Below are positions 1 through 8,127 of a stretch of DNA of 64,000 nucleotides, piece by piece; the first letter of the stretch is position 1; the number at the start of each line of letters is the position of its first letter. Made by a program: the position numbers and the translations under genes. The notes below the pieces were generated by a model that saw nothing but the letters and a program-made list of their open reading frames with translations, was not told where the DNA came from and made no database searches. Origin of the DNA: Candidatus Heimdallarchaeota archaeon (GTDB lineage Archaea > Asgardarchaeota > Heimdallarchaeia > JABLTI01); assembly GCA_018238155.1 (NCBI GenBank), contig JABCTZ010000022.1:56385-120384 (forward strand), given 5' to 3'.

Positions 1-463
1 TTTCAGCTATTCCCCCAATAATTGCTTTTATCATGTCTTGTTCTTTATCATAATGTTTCTCTATGGCATGAACACAAATTTCCCCATCATTCTGGCTAAT
101 GATATTGTGTCCTTCTTTTTCGAGATTTTCTTTGGTTTCATAATAGCTAATGATATTCCCGTTGTGAGCTCCGATCATATCTCCATCGCAATCAAAGTGT
201 GGTTGAGCATTTATTTTGCTTGGCTTGCCAAAAGTTGACCAACGCAATTGACCGATACCAATATTTCCTTTCATTTCTGCTAGCTTTAATGATTCAATCA
301 CATAATCGATTGTTCCAACATCTTTTCTGAGATCGATCACTCCATCCTTATAAACTGCTAAACCGGCGCTATCATACCCACGATAGGCTAATCGTTTACC
401 AATAATCAAAAGCTTCTTTGCAACATCACTTTTTTTTGCTATTATACCAAAAATACCACACAC
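1..463 (-). CDS. glmS: Glutamine--fructose-6-phosphate aminotransferase (GlmS-type), N-terminal part
   Basis: Runs off the left edge, so only about 154 N-terminal residues are present. Starts at GTG (461-463) directly followed by a Cys codon, so processing would expose the nucleophilic Cys of a class II glutamine amidotransferase. An in-frame TAG lies two codons upstream, which fixes the start. The motif RLAYRGYDSAGLAV near residue 25 is the GlmS hallmark; GQLRWSTFG and AHNGNI follow as in the glutaminase fold. GlmS makes glucosamine-6-phosphate from fructose-6-phosphate and glutamine, the entry to amino-sugar synthesis. The isomerase SIS domains would lie outside the window, so another amidotransferase with this domain cannot be fully excluded. 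Confidence 0.8.
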   Translation of the reverse strand, partial: MCGIFGIIAKKSDVAKKLLIIGKRLAYRGYDSAGLAVYKDGVIDLRKDVGTIDYVIESLKLAEMKGNIGIGQLRWSTFGKPSKINAQPHFDCDGDMIGAHNGNIISYYETKENLEKEGHNIISQNDGEICVHAIEKHYDKEQDMIKAIIGGIAE

Positions 464-988
464 TTTCTATATACCATCCTTAAATTGAGCCAAAAGTACA
501 GATAATTCAACATCTAACTGTAAATTCAAGTTTGGGAAAAATCTACCTAAATTTAATTTTTAGCTTAGTTTTGTAATCTCGTGCAAATAAACACCTCAAT
601 ATTTGCTTACGGATTTAAAATTGTGGTTGTATTCTTCTTTAGTGCTTTTGTTTTTTTTCTTTTTGTTTTATTTTTATTCTAATCCTGTTCGTTTCTTCTT
701 GTTGATTGTCTTTGCTTTCTTGTAGTTCTTGTGGTAATTTTTGCCCATAAGTTTCTTGATTCTTAGACCGATAATGAGTGCTAATTATTGAAAGTTCATT
801 CTACCAATGTTAGTACTTACTTAGGTTAAGAGTCTTGGAGAATGCTTAACATTGTGTCAATGGTCACCTTAATAGAATTATTTCTTTCCACAATCTTCTT
901 TCCTCGTATCTACCAACAACTCAACCACACTTTCGAAGAATTTAGTTTAAAAAGAGTTAAAAAAAAGGAATATTATTTGTACACTCTT
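464..988. other. Intergenic region without recognised gene
   Basis: About 525 bases, very T-rich on the + strand, between the start of the GlmS-type gene and the end of a membrane protein gene. I see no convincing reading frame, RNA fold or repeat. It should contain the promoter of the GlmS-type gene on the minus strand. Confidence 0.5.
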
Positions 989-1666
989 TTAAACTTCATC
1001 AACAAAAGCACCAAATCCTCCACCATATGTTCCTTGGAGGATGAACGCTAAAATGAGTAAAAGAAGGCCGTTTACAATTAAAATTGAAAAAATACCTCCT
1101 CTAAATATTAGAGACTTCATTTTATAGTATTTGTCTTCAGAGTCCTCCTCATCATCCAATTCATACACATATTCATCAATTTCATCAGCTTCACTAATGT
1201 CTTCTTCAAATTCAACTTCATCGTCGTCTTCATCTTCTTCATATTGGTATTCATCATCATCTAAATACTCATGTTTAGTTGATCGATCTTTTTTCTGTTG
1301 CTTGTCCTTGATGATTTCTTTGTATATTTTAGACTTCGTATTTTCTCTTCTAACCATTTTATAAACGAAGAAATTTCGATAAGCCATATCACCAAGTACA
1401 GCAAAACCAAAAAACACCATACCAACAAGACCAATAACTGCTACTGGATTGACATTTTCAGGGAAGCCAACATAATAATCTATGAGAATAATCGTTCCGG
1501 CAATAAGAAAGGATGGAATGGTCATTAACAGAATTAGAGCCCACTTTGGTAATTTAATTTCAGGTAATTTGAATTTTCTGTTTTCTTGTTCAAAATCATT
1601 TTCAACAAGAATATCATCATCATTTTCAATTGCAGTTTCCTCTATAATTTCGTTTTCCGCAGACAC
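989..1666 (-). CDS. Acidic membrane protein of unknown function
   Basis: About 225 residues. Two hydrophobic segments lie in the first half and one near the C-terminus. Between them is a long Asp/Glu/Tyr-rich stretch (roughly residues 130-180) that is probably cytoplasmic and disordered. I chose the GTG at 1664-1666 because AGGTGAT lies at the correct distance upstream (1671-1677); the longer frame from GTG 1675 would start inside that Shine-Dalgarno. A shorter protein of similar design, acidic tail plus two membrane segments, is encoded at 56670-57035. Function unknown. Confidence 0.7.
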   Translation of the reverse strand: MSAENEIIEETAIENDDDILVENDFEQENRKFKLPEIKLPKWALILLMTIPSFLIAGTIILIDYYVGFPENVNPVAVIGLVGMVFFGFAVLGDMAYRNFFVYKMVRRENTKSKIYKEIIKDKQQKKDRSTKHEYLDDDEYQYEEDEDDDEVEFEEDISEADEIDEYVYELDDEEDSEDKYYKMKSLIFRGGIFSILIVNGLLLLILAFILQGTYGGGFGAFVDEV

Positions 1667-1869
1667 TAAAATCACCTGTTAATAGGATTAATAATAATAA
1701 TTTATTCTAAAAGGATTGTCAATAGTTTGTATAATACTATTTCACAATTGTTAGAGCTACAATCGCATTTATGACACAAAAAGAATATTTATGAAGTGGT
1801 ATCATTTTACCATAATACGAACTTAAACTCAGACCAATTATTATAGTTAAATTTGTCGGTGCATACTTA

Positions 1870-2880
1870 ATGTTTACTATCGGATTTGTAGGAATTGATA
1901 ATGCCGGAAAAACAACTATTATTGATATTTTTTCCAAGCAAAAATTATCACAAACTATTCCTACAGTTGGAGTAAATCTTGAACAAATCGGTTTTTCTGA
2001 AATAGATTTTGAAGTAAATATTTTGGATATGGGCGGTCAAAAGCACTTTAGGTTATTATGGGTTGATTATCTCAATACTGTTGATGCAATTATCTACGTT
2101 ATAGATTCTGGCGATCACGAACGTTTAGATGAAACTTTAAACGAATTCAGAAAAATGCTTGTTTTAACTGAAGTTAATGCTGTTCCAATTTTGGTTTTAC
2201 TTAATAAAACGGATTTACCCGATTCTATGAATGCTATGGATATTGGTGATAAATTATCTGTTTTCCCAGAATTAGCGAATAGAAATTGGAACATCATCGA
2301 AACAAGTGCAGTCACAACAAAAGGGCTCATTGAGATGTTTAAGTGGACCTACTCAAAGGTCACTACAAAAACAATTGAATTTGATGTTGAATACAGAGAA
2401 AGTGATGACAAAAAATACTATACTCCTTGCCCTCTTTTGCTGAAACTCAATGATGGTAATTATTGTATAAATCATGACGAGTTCACTCAAATAAAATTAG
2501 TCCCGTTAGACTCACTCTTTAATTCAGAAATACTTGAAACAGAGGACATAATTAAAGATACCAAAGAAGAATTTAAGAAAACAGGGGATAAAGTTTGTTT
2601 CAATAGTATTTTTGTTTCTGATGCAGACGAAATAATCCACTGTGCAACAGACAATTCAGATATTGAAGTCGAAAGTGTCAATGCAAGTAAAGAAGAATAT
2701 ATTGATTCTTATAATATGATGCATTTAACTGGTGGAGTGATTTGTTCAGAATGTTTGTATAAAATACTCTTCTCAGTGCTTAAACGTAAAATAAAAGCAG
2801 GAATTGAACTGCACAATGATGAAATAGAAAGTGTTAAGGAAGCCGAACAAAGACGCTCTACAGATTTAAGTAAATGTTAG
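1870..2880 (+). CDS. Arf-family small GTPase with C-terminal extension
   Basis: 336 residues. The first ~165 form an Arf/Sar1/Arl-type G domain: G1 GIDNAGKT at 8-15, switch I Thr32 in PTVG, DMGGQ at 53-57 with the catalytic Gln, NKTD at 112-115 and TSA at 145-147. Such GTPases control membrane traffic in eukaryotes and are a hallmark expansion of Asgard archaea. There is no N-terminal amphipathic helix or myristoylation Gly; translation starts just before the first beta strand. Residues ~168-336 form an extra acidic domain with several Cys and His that I do not recognise. Stand-alone gene. The GTPase call is firm; the cellular role is unknown. Confidence 0.9.
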   Translation: MFTIGFVGIDNAGKTTIIDIFSKQKLSQTIPTVGVNLEQIGFSEIDFEVNILDMGGQKHFRLLWVDYLNTVDAIIYVIDSGDHERLDETLNEFRKMLVLTEVNAVPILVLLNKTDLPDSMNAMDIGDKLSVFPELANRNWNIIETSAVTTKGLIEMFKWTYSKVTTKTIEFDVEYRESDDKKYYTPCPLLLKLNDGNYCINHDEFTQIKLVPLDSLFNSEILETEDIIKDTKEEFKKTGDKVCFNSIFVSDADEIIHCATDNSDIEVESVNASKEEYIDSYNMMHLTGGVICSECLYKILFSVLKRKIKAGIELHNDEIESVKEAEQRRSTDLSKC

Positions 2881-2886
2881 TAGTAA

Positions 2887-3167
2887 TTATTGTTTGTATT
2901 TTATAATTACAGTATCATATACCTCTTTGCAGTCTTTGTTGATATTTCTCTGGTTAAATAATTCAGATATCTCTCTAGCTACTTGGATTGCAATAACGAT
3001 ATATTTTCCATCAATTGTATTAGCTATCTCATTTGAAATTTCAAAAACTATTTGATATTATTTTATTAAAGCAGACATGGTTTCACCACTCATTTCTGAT
3101 TCATTGACAGAGGAGTCCCCTTTGTAAGCATAGATTTCTTGTTTTAAACAGAATCACTACTAGGCAT
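2887..3167 (-). pseudogene. Broken small gene, one frameshift and one in-frame stop
   Basis: On the minus strand an ATG at 3165-3167 opens MPSSDSV, then the frame must shift by one near 3145. It continues through EIYAYKGDSSVNESEMSG to a TAA at about 3062-3064, after which the same frame runs on through NEIANTIDGKYIVIAIQVAR to a stop at 2887-2889. Put together this is a coherent protein of about 93 residues with alternating hydrophobic and charged positions, so I read it as a decayed gene. The YAYKGD segment faintly recalls small roadblock/longin-type GTPase regulators, but that is a guess. It lies between the Arf-like GTPase and glyA. Confidence 0.5.
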
Positions 3168-3302
3168 ATTTCTAATGGATTTGAAGTGAGTGTTATTTTT
3201 AGTTTTTTGGGATAAAATTTTAAGGAGAATATACTAGTTTGTTCTCAATTACAAATTAAACCTTTGTAGAAATAAAAGAAAAAAATTGTTGAGGAACGCA
3301 AG

Positions 3303-4643
3303 TTGAATGGTAAAGAAATAATCCAAAAAGTTCGCCAAAAAATGAAAGATCATCATGATTTATTCGCTCGAGCTATCCCTTTGATTGCTTCTGAAAATAT
3401 TACTAGTAAAGAAGTAAGAGAAGCAACATTATCTGATTTCAGTCATAGATATGCAGAAGGATGGCCTGGAGAGCGTGTTTATGCCGGATGTCAGCATCTA
3501 GATGAAGTAGAGTTTATTTGTATGGATTTAGCCAAAGAAGTATTTGGTGCAAAATTCGCAGATGTTCGACCAATATCTGGAGTAGTAGCTAATTTAGTTC
3601 TTTATTCTGCATTCACTAACCCAGGAGATATTAGTATGTCTATCAGCATTCCTTGTGGTGGTCATATATCAACGGGACCTTTACACACAAGTAAGGGTGC
3701 ATATATGGGTGGAACTGCAGGAGCAGTTCGAGGATTAAATGTTAAATACATCCCATTCGATAGACGCGGATTAGTTATTGACGTAGAAAAAGCAGAAGAA
3801 GCAATAAAAGAATTGAAACCAAAATTACTCCATTTTGGAGCTTCAGTATTCCTATTTCCACATCCTGTTAAAGAACTCGCTCCAGTTGCTAAGGATTTAG
3901 GTGCAAAAGTTACTTATGATGCTGCACATGTTTCAGGTTTAATTGCATGTGGGCATTTCCAAGATCCTTTAGCTGAAGGCGCAGAAGCTATGGCTTTTTC
4001 AACCCACAAAACAATGTTTGGACCACAACATGGTTGTGTAGTCTCATCAAGTGATGATGAAGAAACTACTAATAAAATTAAGAGAGCTACCTTCCCAGGT
4101 ATGACCAGCAATCATCATTTACACAATGTTGCAGGATTAGCAATTGCCCTTGCTGAAATCAAAGAATTTGGCAAAGAATATGGTGGGCAAGTTATTAAGA
4201 ATTCACAAGCATTAGCAAAATACCTTGAAGCAGAAGGATTCTTCGTTTGCGCAAAAGATAAAGGCTATACTAAATCACATACCTTATTAGTCGATGTCAG
4301 TCCATTACAAGAAAAATCAGGATTAGGAAAAGACATCGAAGAAGACCTTGAGAAAGCAGATATTATTCTCAATAGAAATTTACTACCATGGGACATGTAT
4401 GAAGGAAGAAATTACCTAAACCCAGGTGGAATTAGAATGGGCACTTCTGAAATTACAAGACTAGGTATGAAAGAATCTGAAATGAAAGAAATTGCAAACT
4501 TTATGCGTAGAGTAGTCATTGATCGTGAAGAGCCTACAAAAGTTGCTAAAGATGTCAATACTTTCAGAAGCGCTTTCCAAAAACTTCACTATTGCTTCAG
4601 CTCCAATGAAGATGCTTACAAATTCATAGAGATAGTAAAATAA
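3303..4643 (+). CDS. glyA: Serine hydroxymethyltransferase
   Basis: 446 residues. PLP enzyme converting serine and a tetrahydropterin to glycine and the methylene carrier; in archaea the carrier may be a methanopterin or folate. The PLP-binding Lys is Lys236 in STHKTMFGPQHG. The N-terminal LIASENITS and HRYAEGWPGERVYAGC motifs are typical of the family. Length is normal. Starts at TTG with GAGG eight bases upstream; no in-frame ATG is available near it. Ends before a T-rich terminator. Together with gcvH and lplA in this window it indicates glycine/one-carbon interconversion. Confidence 0.95.
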   Translation: MNGKEIIQKVRQKMKDHHDLFARAIPLIASENITSKEVREATLSDFSHRYAEGWPGERVYAGCQHLDEVEFICMDLAKEVFGAKFADVRPISGVVANLVLYSAFTNPGDISMSISIPCGGHISTGPLHTSKGAYMGGTAGAVRGLNVKYIPFDRRGLVIDVEKAEEAIKELKPKLLHFGASVFLFPHPVKELAPVAKDLGAKVTYDAAHVSGLIACGHFQDPLAEGAEAMAFSTHKTMFGPQHGCVVSSSDDEETTNKIKRATFPGMTSNHHLHNVAGLAIALAEIKEFGKEYGGQVIKNSQALAKYLEAEGFFVCAKDKGYTKSHTLLVDVSPLQEKSGLGKDIEEDLEKADIILNRNLLPWDMYEGRNYLNPGGIRMGTSEITRLGMKESEMKEIANFMRRVVIDREEPTKVAKDVNTFRSAFQKLHYCFSSNEDAYKFIEIVK

Positions 4644-4705
4644 CAAAATTATGCTCTATATTAGAGCTAAAAACAGCTGGAAAAGACTATAATAAACAAT
4701 AGTGC

Positions 4706-4727
4706 TTTTCTTTTATTTTTCTTTTTG
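4706..4727 (+). terminator. T-rich terminator after glyA
   Basis: A run of T clusters interrupted by single C and A, about 65 bases after the glyA stop. This fits archaeal intrinsic termination at oligo-T tracts. It also marks the boundary to the minus-strand accessory block. Inferred from composition only. Confidence 0.4.
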
Positions 4728-4741
4728 TAAATTCAAATTAT

Positions 4742-5290
4742 TCAAGGATGTAAGTAGCCAGTTTTTCTCCTCACTTCTTTACCATCTTTATTGATATATG
4801 AATAATCAATTCTTAAATAATATTTCTTTATATTGTATTTTTCCAACTTGCAATTCTCAAGTGTGTATGTTACTTTATCTTTTGGTGCAAGCTCAAATAC
4901 TTTTGTGCCTTTAATAGATTTGATTTCATCAAAATAATTGTAACTCCATCCTACAGTTTTTAATACGTAAAATTCGATTTTATGTAAAGTAACAATTGTA
5001 TCAAAATCACCCATATTACGAACAATAAATTGTAAATTAATTATAAAATCAAATGAATAAGAGAAATATCTACGTTTTTGAGGTTTAAATGCTATTTTGA
5101 TAAATTGTATTTTTGCATCCTTTGGTATTTTTGATTCTATTTCCTTTATCCTTAATTCTTCCATTTTCTCGTCATAACGTTTTTTTCTTACAACTTCAAA
5201 AATTTTGAATATAGCTAGTATTATTCCAAAACCTAGAGAAACAATTGTTAAAATTTCCCAACCACTATCTATTGACCAATCAACTGCCAT
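4742..5290 (-). CDS. Membrane-anchored protein of unknown function
   Basis: About 182 residues. One membrane segment near residues 9-30 is followed by a short charged helix and a domain rich in beta strands with regular Tyr/Phe positions, which resembles an immunoglobulin-like or other sandwich fold. Start taken at ATG 5290 rather than the upstream TTG because GGGAT lies about six bases before it. First gene of the accessory block and probably the last of a minus-strand transcript. No family recognised. Confidence 0.6.
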   Translation of the reverse strand: MAVDWSIDSGWEILTIVSLGFGIILAIFKIFEVVRKKRYDEKMEELRIKEIESKIPKDAKIQFIKIAFKPQKRRYFSYSFDFIINLQFIVRNMGDFDTIVTLHKIEFYVLKTVGWSYNYFDEIKSIKGTKVFELAPKDKVTYTLENCKLEKYNIKKYYLRIDYSYINKDGKEVRRKTGYLHP

Positions 5291-5348
5291 AATAAATCCC
5301 AATTGAAATTTAACAATGAATTATATGAATCTTTTCAATGAAGGAACA

Positions 5349-5663
5349 TCAAGCAAAATACAAAATTACTGTAACAACAATTGAAATTATTGCTAAACCT
5401 AAAGCTACAAAGGAAATTTTATTAGCTCTACTAGCTTTTCTATTTGCTTCCTTGTTTTCTGCTAAACTATCTTGGTCATAGCGTAACTTAATTCTCACAT
5501 CTGGGTTATTAACAGTAATCATTACTAACTCGAGTAATCCACCACTTTCATATTCATATTTTTCAATAACTTTACGGCTAGTAAGACCGATTATAGCTGA
5601 AGTTGCATGTTTAAGCTTTCGTTTGATTCCTTTGAGAAAAGAATAAAAACTTTTTATCTTCAT
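5349..5663 (-). CDS. Small tail-anchored protein of unknown function
   Basis: 104 residues: a basic N-terminus, a middle region that looks like a beta-rich or mixed domain, a short Lys/Glu-rich helix and a single C-terminal membrane segment (about residues 84-103). The layout suggests a cytoplasmic domain tethered by a C-terminal anchor. Its ATG overlaps the stop of the preceding 59-residue gene as ATGA, so the two are translationally coupled. Third gene of a three-gene overlapping chain. Confidence 0.6.
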   Translation of the reverse strand: MKIKSFYSFLKGIKRKLKHATSAIIGLTSRKVIEKYEYESGGLLELVMITVNNPDVRIKLRYDQDSLAENKEANRKASRANKISFVALGLAIISIVVTVILYFA

Positions 5664-5839
5664 TTAACTCTACCCCTAATCGCTTGTAGAATCGTTCTAC
5701 CAGTTCTTTGTGCTGACATTTTTTTGAACCCGTTTTTCCTTTGTTGTATTTTGCCTTTCAAGACAGCAAAATTGTGCATAATTGACACAATCGGTTTGTC
5801 TAGTTGAAAAGTAAAATTATCTAATATTCTTTTTTTCAT
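5660..5839 (-). CDS. Small basic protein, 59 residues, overlapping both neighbours
   Basis: Reads from ATG 5837-5839 (MKKRILDNFTFQLDKP) to TGA 5660-5662, strongly basic at the C-terminal end. Its ATG overlaps the stop of the 114-residue gene upstream, and its stop overlaps the ATG of the gene downstream, each as ATGA. Double coupling of this kind supports a real gene although it is short and matches nothing I know. Compact overlapping packing is typical of viral or plasmid gene strings. Confidence 0.6.
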   Translation of the reverse strand: MKKRILDNFTFQLDKPIVSIMHNFAVLKGKIQQRKNGFKKMSAQRTGRTILQAIRGRVK

Positions 5840-6180
5840 AATTCTCCCTCGATAACCATAAACAAAGTATCAACTACTTCGCTAATATCCTTACAAGCAT
5901 ACACTCTGTCATAACTGCTCATATCCACAAATTCATCGTGGAGAATTTTGTAATGAATTACTTCGGTAGTAAAATCATCATCAATATATGCGGTAAATCC
6001 TTCACTCTGCATTGATCCAGCGAATGAATGGTCATATAATTCGTAATGGAATTTTACTTGTCCATTGCGAATGCTTATTTTTGCTGTATCATTGAATCGG
6101 AATTCTTCCTCAAGACTTTGTTTAATAAAAAGCAAATTGCTTTCTTTTCTAAATCTTCTACGTTTTAATATCTGTAACAT
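5836..6180 (-). CDS. Small protein of unknown function, first of an overlapping trio
   Basis: 114 residues, basic N-terminus (MLQILKRRRFRKES) then a mixed, mostly acidic and aromatic sequence predicted to be alpha/beta. No signal peptide or membrane segment. The stop overlaps the next start (ATGA), so it heads the chain 5836-6180, 5660-5839, 5349-5663. No family recognised; a structural or packaging role in the element is possible but unsupported. Confidence 0.55.
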   Translation of the reverse strand: MLQILKRRRFRKESNLLFIKQSLEEEFRFNDTAKISIRNGQVKFHYELYDHSFAGSMQSEGFTAYIDDDFTTEVIHYKILHDEFVDMSSYDRVYACKDISEVVDTLFMVIEGEL

Positions 6181-6204
6181 TTTTTTCCCCTACCCTTTTC
6201 TTTT

Positions 6205-6350
6205 TTATCCATGTCCTTGACTAACATCAGCATCAATTTTATAATCACTGAAATCTGTCTTTTTCTTTTTATTTCGCCCCTTCTTTAACGGATTTTCTCC
6301 ATAGGAAGAAAAATCAAAAATTATTTCTTTTTTACATCAATTTCTGTCAT
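6205..6350 (-). pseudogene. Short frame-shifted gene (about 48 residues if repaired)
   Basis: ATG at 6348-6350 opens MTEIDVK, then hits TAA because a run of six A in the coding strand (6328-6333) is one base short. With seven A the frame would continue through EIIFDFSSYGENPLKKGR to the stop at 6205-6207. The start lies six bases after the repaired stop of the preceding gene, which also needs one extra A. It is either a real lesion, slippage, or an undercalled homopolymer. Confidence 0.4.
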
Positions 6351-6436
6351 TTCTATTTAACCCACCCCAGATTTTTCCATCATCCCCAAAGATGTTCTCA
6401 ATCTTTTACCACCTTTTTTTATGAAGTTATTATGGT

Positions 6437-7309
6437 CTATTGGTTTTGCAATAAAATCTCGATAATCTGATTGTCCTTTTGTTGCAATATATTCACTATA
6501 ATCATCTTGAACTGTTTGTGAATCTCGATAAGCATCAATATCATTTTTTTTGTTGGTGGAATTGTTTGTGTATAATCTTGTTGAACTTGTGTAGCTTCTT
6601 CTGGATTGCGTCTAAGTAATCCAGTTGCTTGAATACCAAGCCAGGGTCTCGCTCTACTCTTCAATGAAAAATTTCTCATCGGTTTAACAACTAAGTTCCC
6701 GATACGAACTTTAGCATCTATTTTTGATTTATTTGATTTGGCAATAATTTTATCGTTCAGGATCATCTCTACATGCCATTTTTCTCTGTCATCATTCTCG
6801 TATTGAAAATTAACAATCTGTTTTGTATCAAATTGTATTTGTGTTTCAAAAGACCATTCATTTTTATCTTCTGCAGTGAATTCAACGATTTGGCTTTCAT
6901 TGATTATAAAAGTATGATTTACTCCGTTTTCTTCTTGCTTTGATTGAACGAAAACATTATCATCTCGTGCTGTGAAAATCTTTTCTATCCATTGACCGCC
7001 TTGTGGTCTAACTGAAAATGTGTAAGTTTCATCTTGGAACAAATTAGTTAATTGATATGTTTTTGCTTGAATTTTTTCCGCAATATTCAAATTGAACCCT
7101 TTTACTAGAACATCAAAACTATCAACAATATTTGATTTCCAAGTTATTAGTGCTGAATCACTTGTTGGTTTGATTTGTAGATTAGTGATTGCACTTTCTT
7201 CTTGTTGATTTTTGAAAAATCGTCCTGTAAATCTATTATTTTTTAAATTTTGAAATTTCTCTTTTTTACTCGCAACTATTTTTATTTTTGCATTTATCCT
7301 TTCTGTCAT
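6437..7309 (-). CDS. Fibronectin type III-like protein with shifted C-terminus
   Basis: 290 residues as read. Residues ~42-115 have the fibronectin type III pattern (AITNLQI, ALITWKS, YQLTNL, ETYTFSVRP), and the following region is also beta-rich. No signal peptide, so this may be a structural protein of the element. The last ~50 residues look out of frame: one additional A in the run at 6544-6551 gives a natural, Tyr/Asp-rich tail (NDIDAYRDSQTVQDDYSEY...) ending at 6357-6359. Start ATG 7309 has GAGAGGT upstream. The product is therefore probably about 318 residues if the frame is repaired. Confidence 0.6.
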   Translation of the reverse strand: MTERINAKIKIVASKKEKFQNLKNNRFTGRFFKNQQEESAITNLQIKPTSDSALITWKSNIVDSFDVLVKGFNLNIAEKIQAKTYQLTNLFQDETYTFSVRPQGGQWIEKIFTARDDNVFVQSKQEENGVNHTFIINESQIVEFTAEDKNEWSFETQIQFDTKQIVNFQYENDDREKWHVEMILNDKIIAKSNKSKIDAKVRIGNLVVKPMRNFSLKSRARPWLGIQATGLLRRNPEEATQVQQDYTQTIPPTKKMILMLIEIHKQFKMIIVNILQQKDNQIIEILLQNQ

Positions 7310-7423
7310 TTTTTGTTTTACCTCTCATATAAATTTGAAAGGGATAGAAAGAAAGCACATTTTGGAGGAATGTTTAAAAAATTATTTAAGCGAAATCTCC
7401 CTACCCCAAATCAGCATAATTAT

Positions 7424-7723
7424 TTAAATTGCAATATCCAACAAATGAATTGTTGCACTTTTTGGTCGCCCATCTCCAATAGCGAATGTCTTTTCCGCTT
7501 GCGTTATCTGTTTTGTATGACCAAAATTCATTGTTCTTGTTTCGGCAATTCCTGAACGAATTTTGTTAATGATCTGACCTTGACCGATTTGCATCTGTCC
7601 AACTTGCATTCTTCTACTTCTCTTTATTCCAACAACATTTTTTACGTTTTGAATGATTGCTTTTCCTCTTGTTCTAACATTAGATAATATAGTATTTGAA
7701 ATTATGATTACCCCCAATTTCAT
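7424..7723 (-). CDS. Small basic protein of unknown function
   Basis: 99 residues from ATG 7723; about a fifth are Arg, Lys, Gln or Asn in the middle third (KRSRRMQVGQMQIGQGQ). No membrane segment and no recognised domain. The first residues (MKLGVIIIS) may not belong to the protein, because GGGGGT inside them would serve as Shine-Dalgarno for a slightly later non-ATG start. Upstream neighbour of the fibronectin-like gene, same strand, so likely part of the same element transcript. Could be nucleic-acid binding judging by charge alone. Confidence 0.45.
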   Translation of the reverse strand: MKLGVIIISNTILSNVRTRGKAIIQNVKNVVGIKRSRRMQVGQMQIGQGQIINKIRSGIAETRTMNFGHTKQITQAEKTFAIGDGRPKSATIHLLDIAI

Positions 7724-7854
7724 CGGTTGATTTGTTTTTAAAGCAGTTAATCATCTGCTATACGAAAAGTGATTTGTATTATATCTTACTTTGCGTTCTT
7801 TAGATTAATTAGTCTTTTGTTTGTTTAAACGTTTCTTTTAACTATTCTGTAACA

Positions 7855-7986
7855 TTAACTCAAAAAGAACCCACCAAAATCAATACTTATTTTTTCTTTT
7901 TTACATTCTAAGCATTTTCGTTTATTGTTTTCTACTATTTGATTAGTTTTTTTACCACAATTTGAGCAGTAGACATATACTTTCAT
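7855..7986 (-). CDS. Mini zinc-ribbon protein, 43 residues
   Basis: ATG 7984-7986 preceded by GGGGTGAT at good spacing; stop TAA 7855-7857. The protein has two metal-binding knuckles, YCSNC near residue 8 and KCLEC near residue 27, spaced as in a rubredoxin-like zinc ribbon, and ends with a short hydrophobic tail. Such tiny zinc ribbons are frequent on archaeal plasmids and viruses. Function unknown, probably nucleic-acid or protein binding. Confidence 0.6.
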   Translation of the reverse strand: MKVYVYCSNCGKKTNQIVENNKRKCLECKKEKISIDFGGFFLS

Positions 7987-8127
7987 TCATCTATCACCCC
8001 TTTTTCATTCTTCATTCTTTTTTCTCACCTATGCGGTTTTCTCATTTTTTTCATATTGTATTGAATAGTATTATATTTAATAGTATTATTTTTACGAACA
8101 ATAGTAAATGTTCGTAAAGTATGCTGT

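Noticed and set aside
842..1051. Open frame of 69 residues on the plus strand
   Set aside because: No ribosome-binding site and no protein-like pattern; the second part overlaps the end of a membrane protein gene on the other strand.
1131..1364. Serine-rich open frame
   Set aside because: It is the complement of the Asp/Glu-rich segment of the membrane protein on the minus strand, a typical mirror frame.
4644..4741. Attachment site shared with 16276-16489
   Set aside because: Only a 9-base AT-rich match (AATTCAAAT) is seen, which is expected by chance.
7369..7555. Plus-strand frame with GGAGGA before ATG 7370
   Set aside because: The start site looks good, but the frame overlaps the basic-protein gene on the other strand and its later part is not protein-like.
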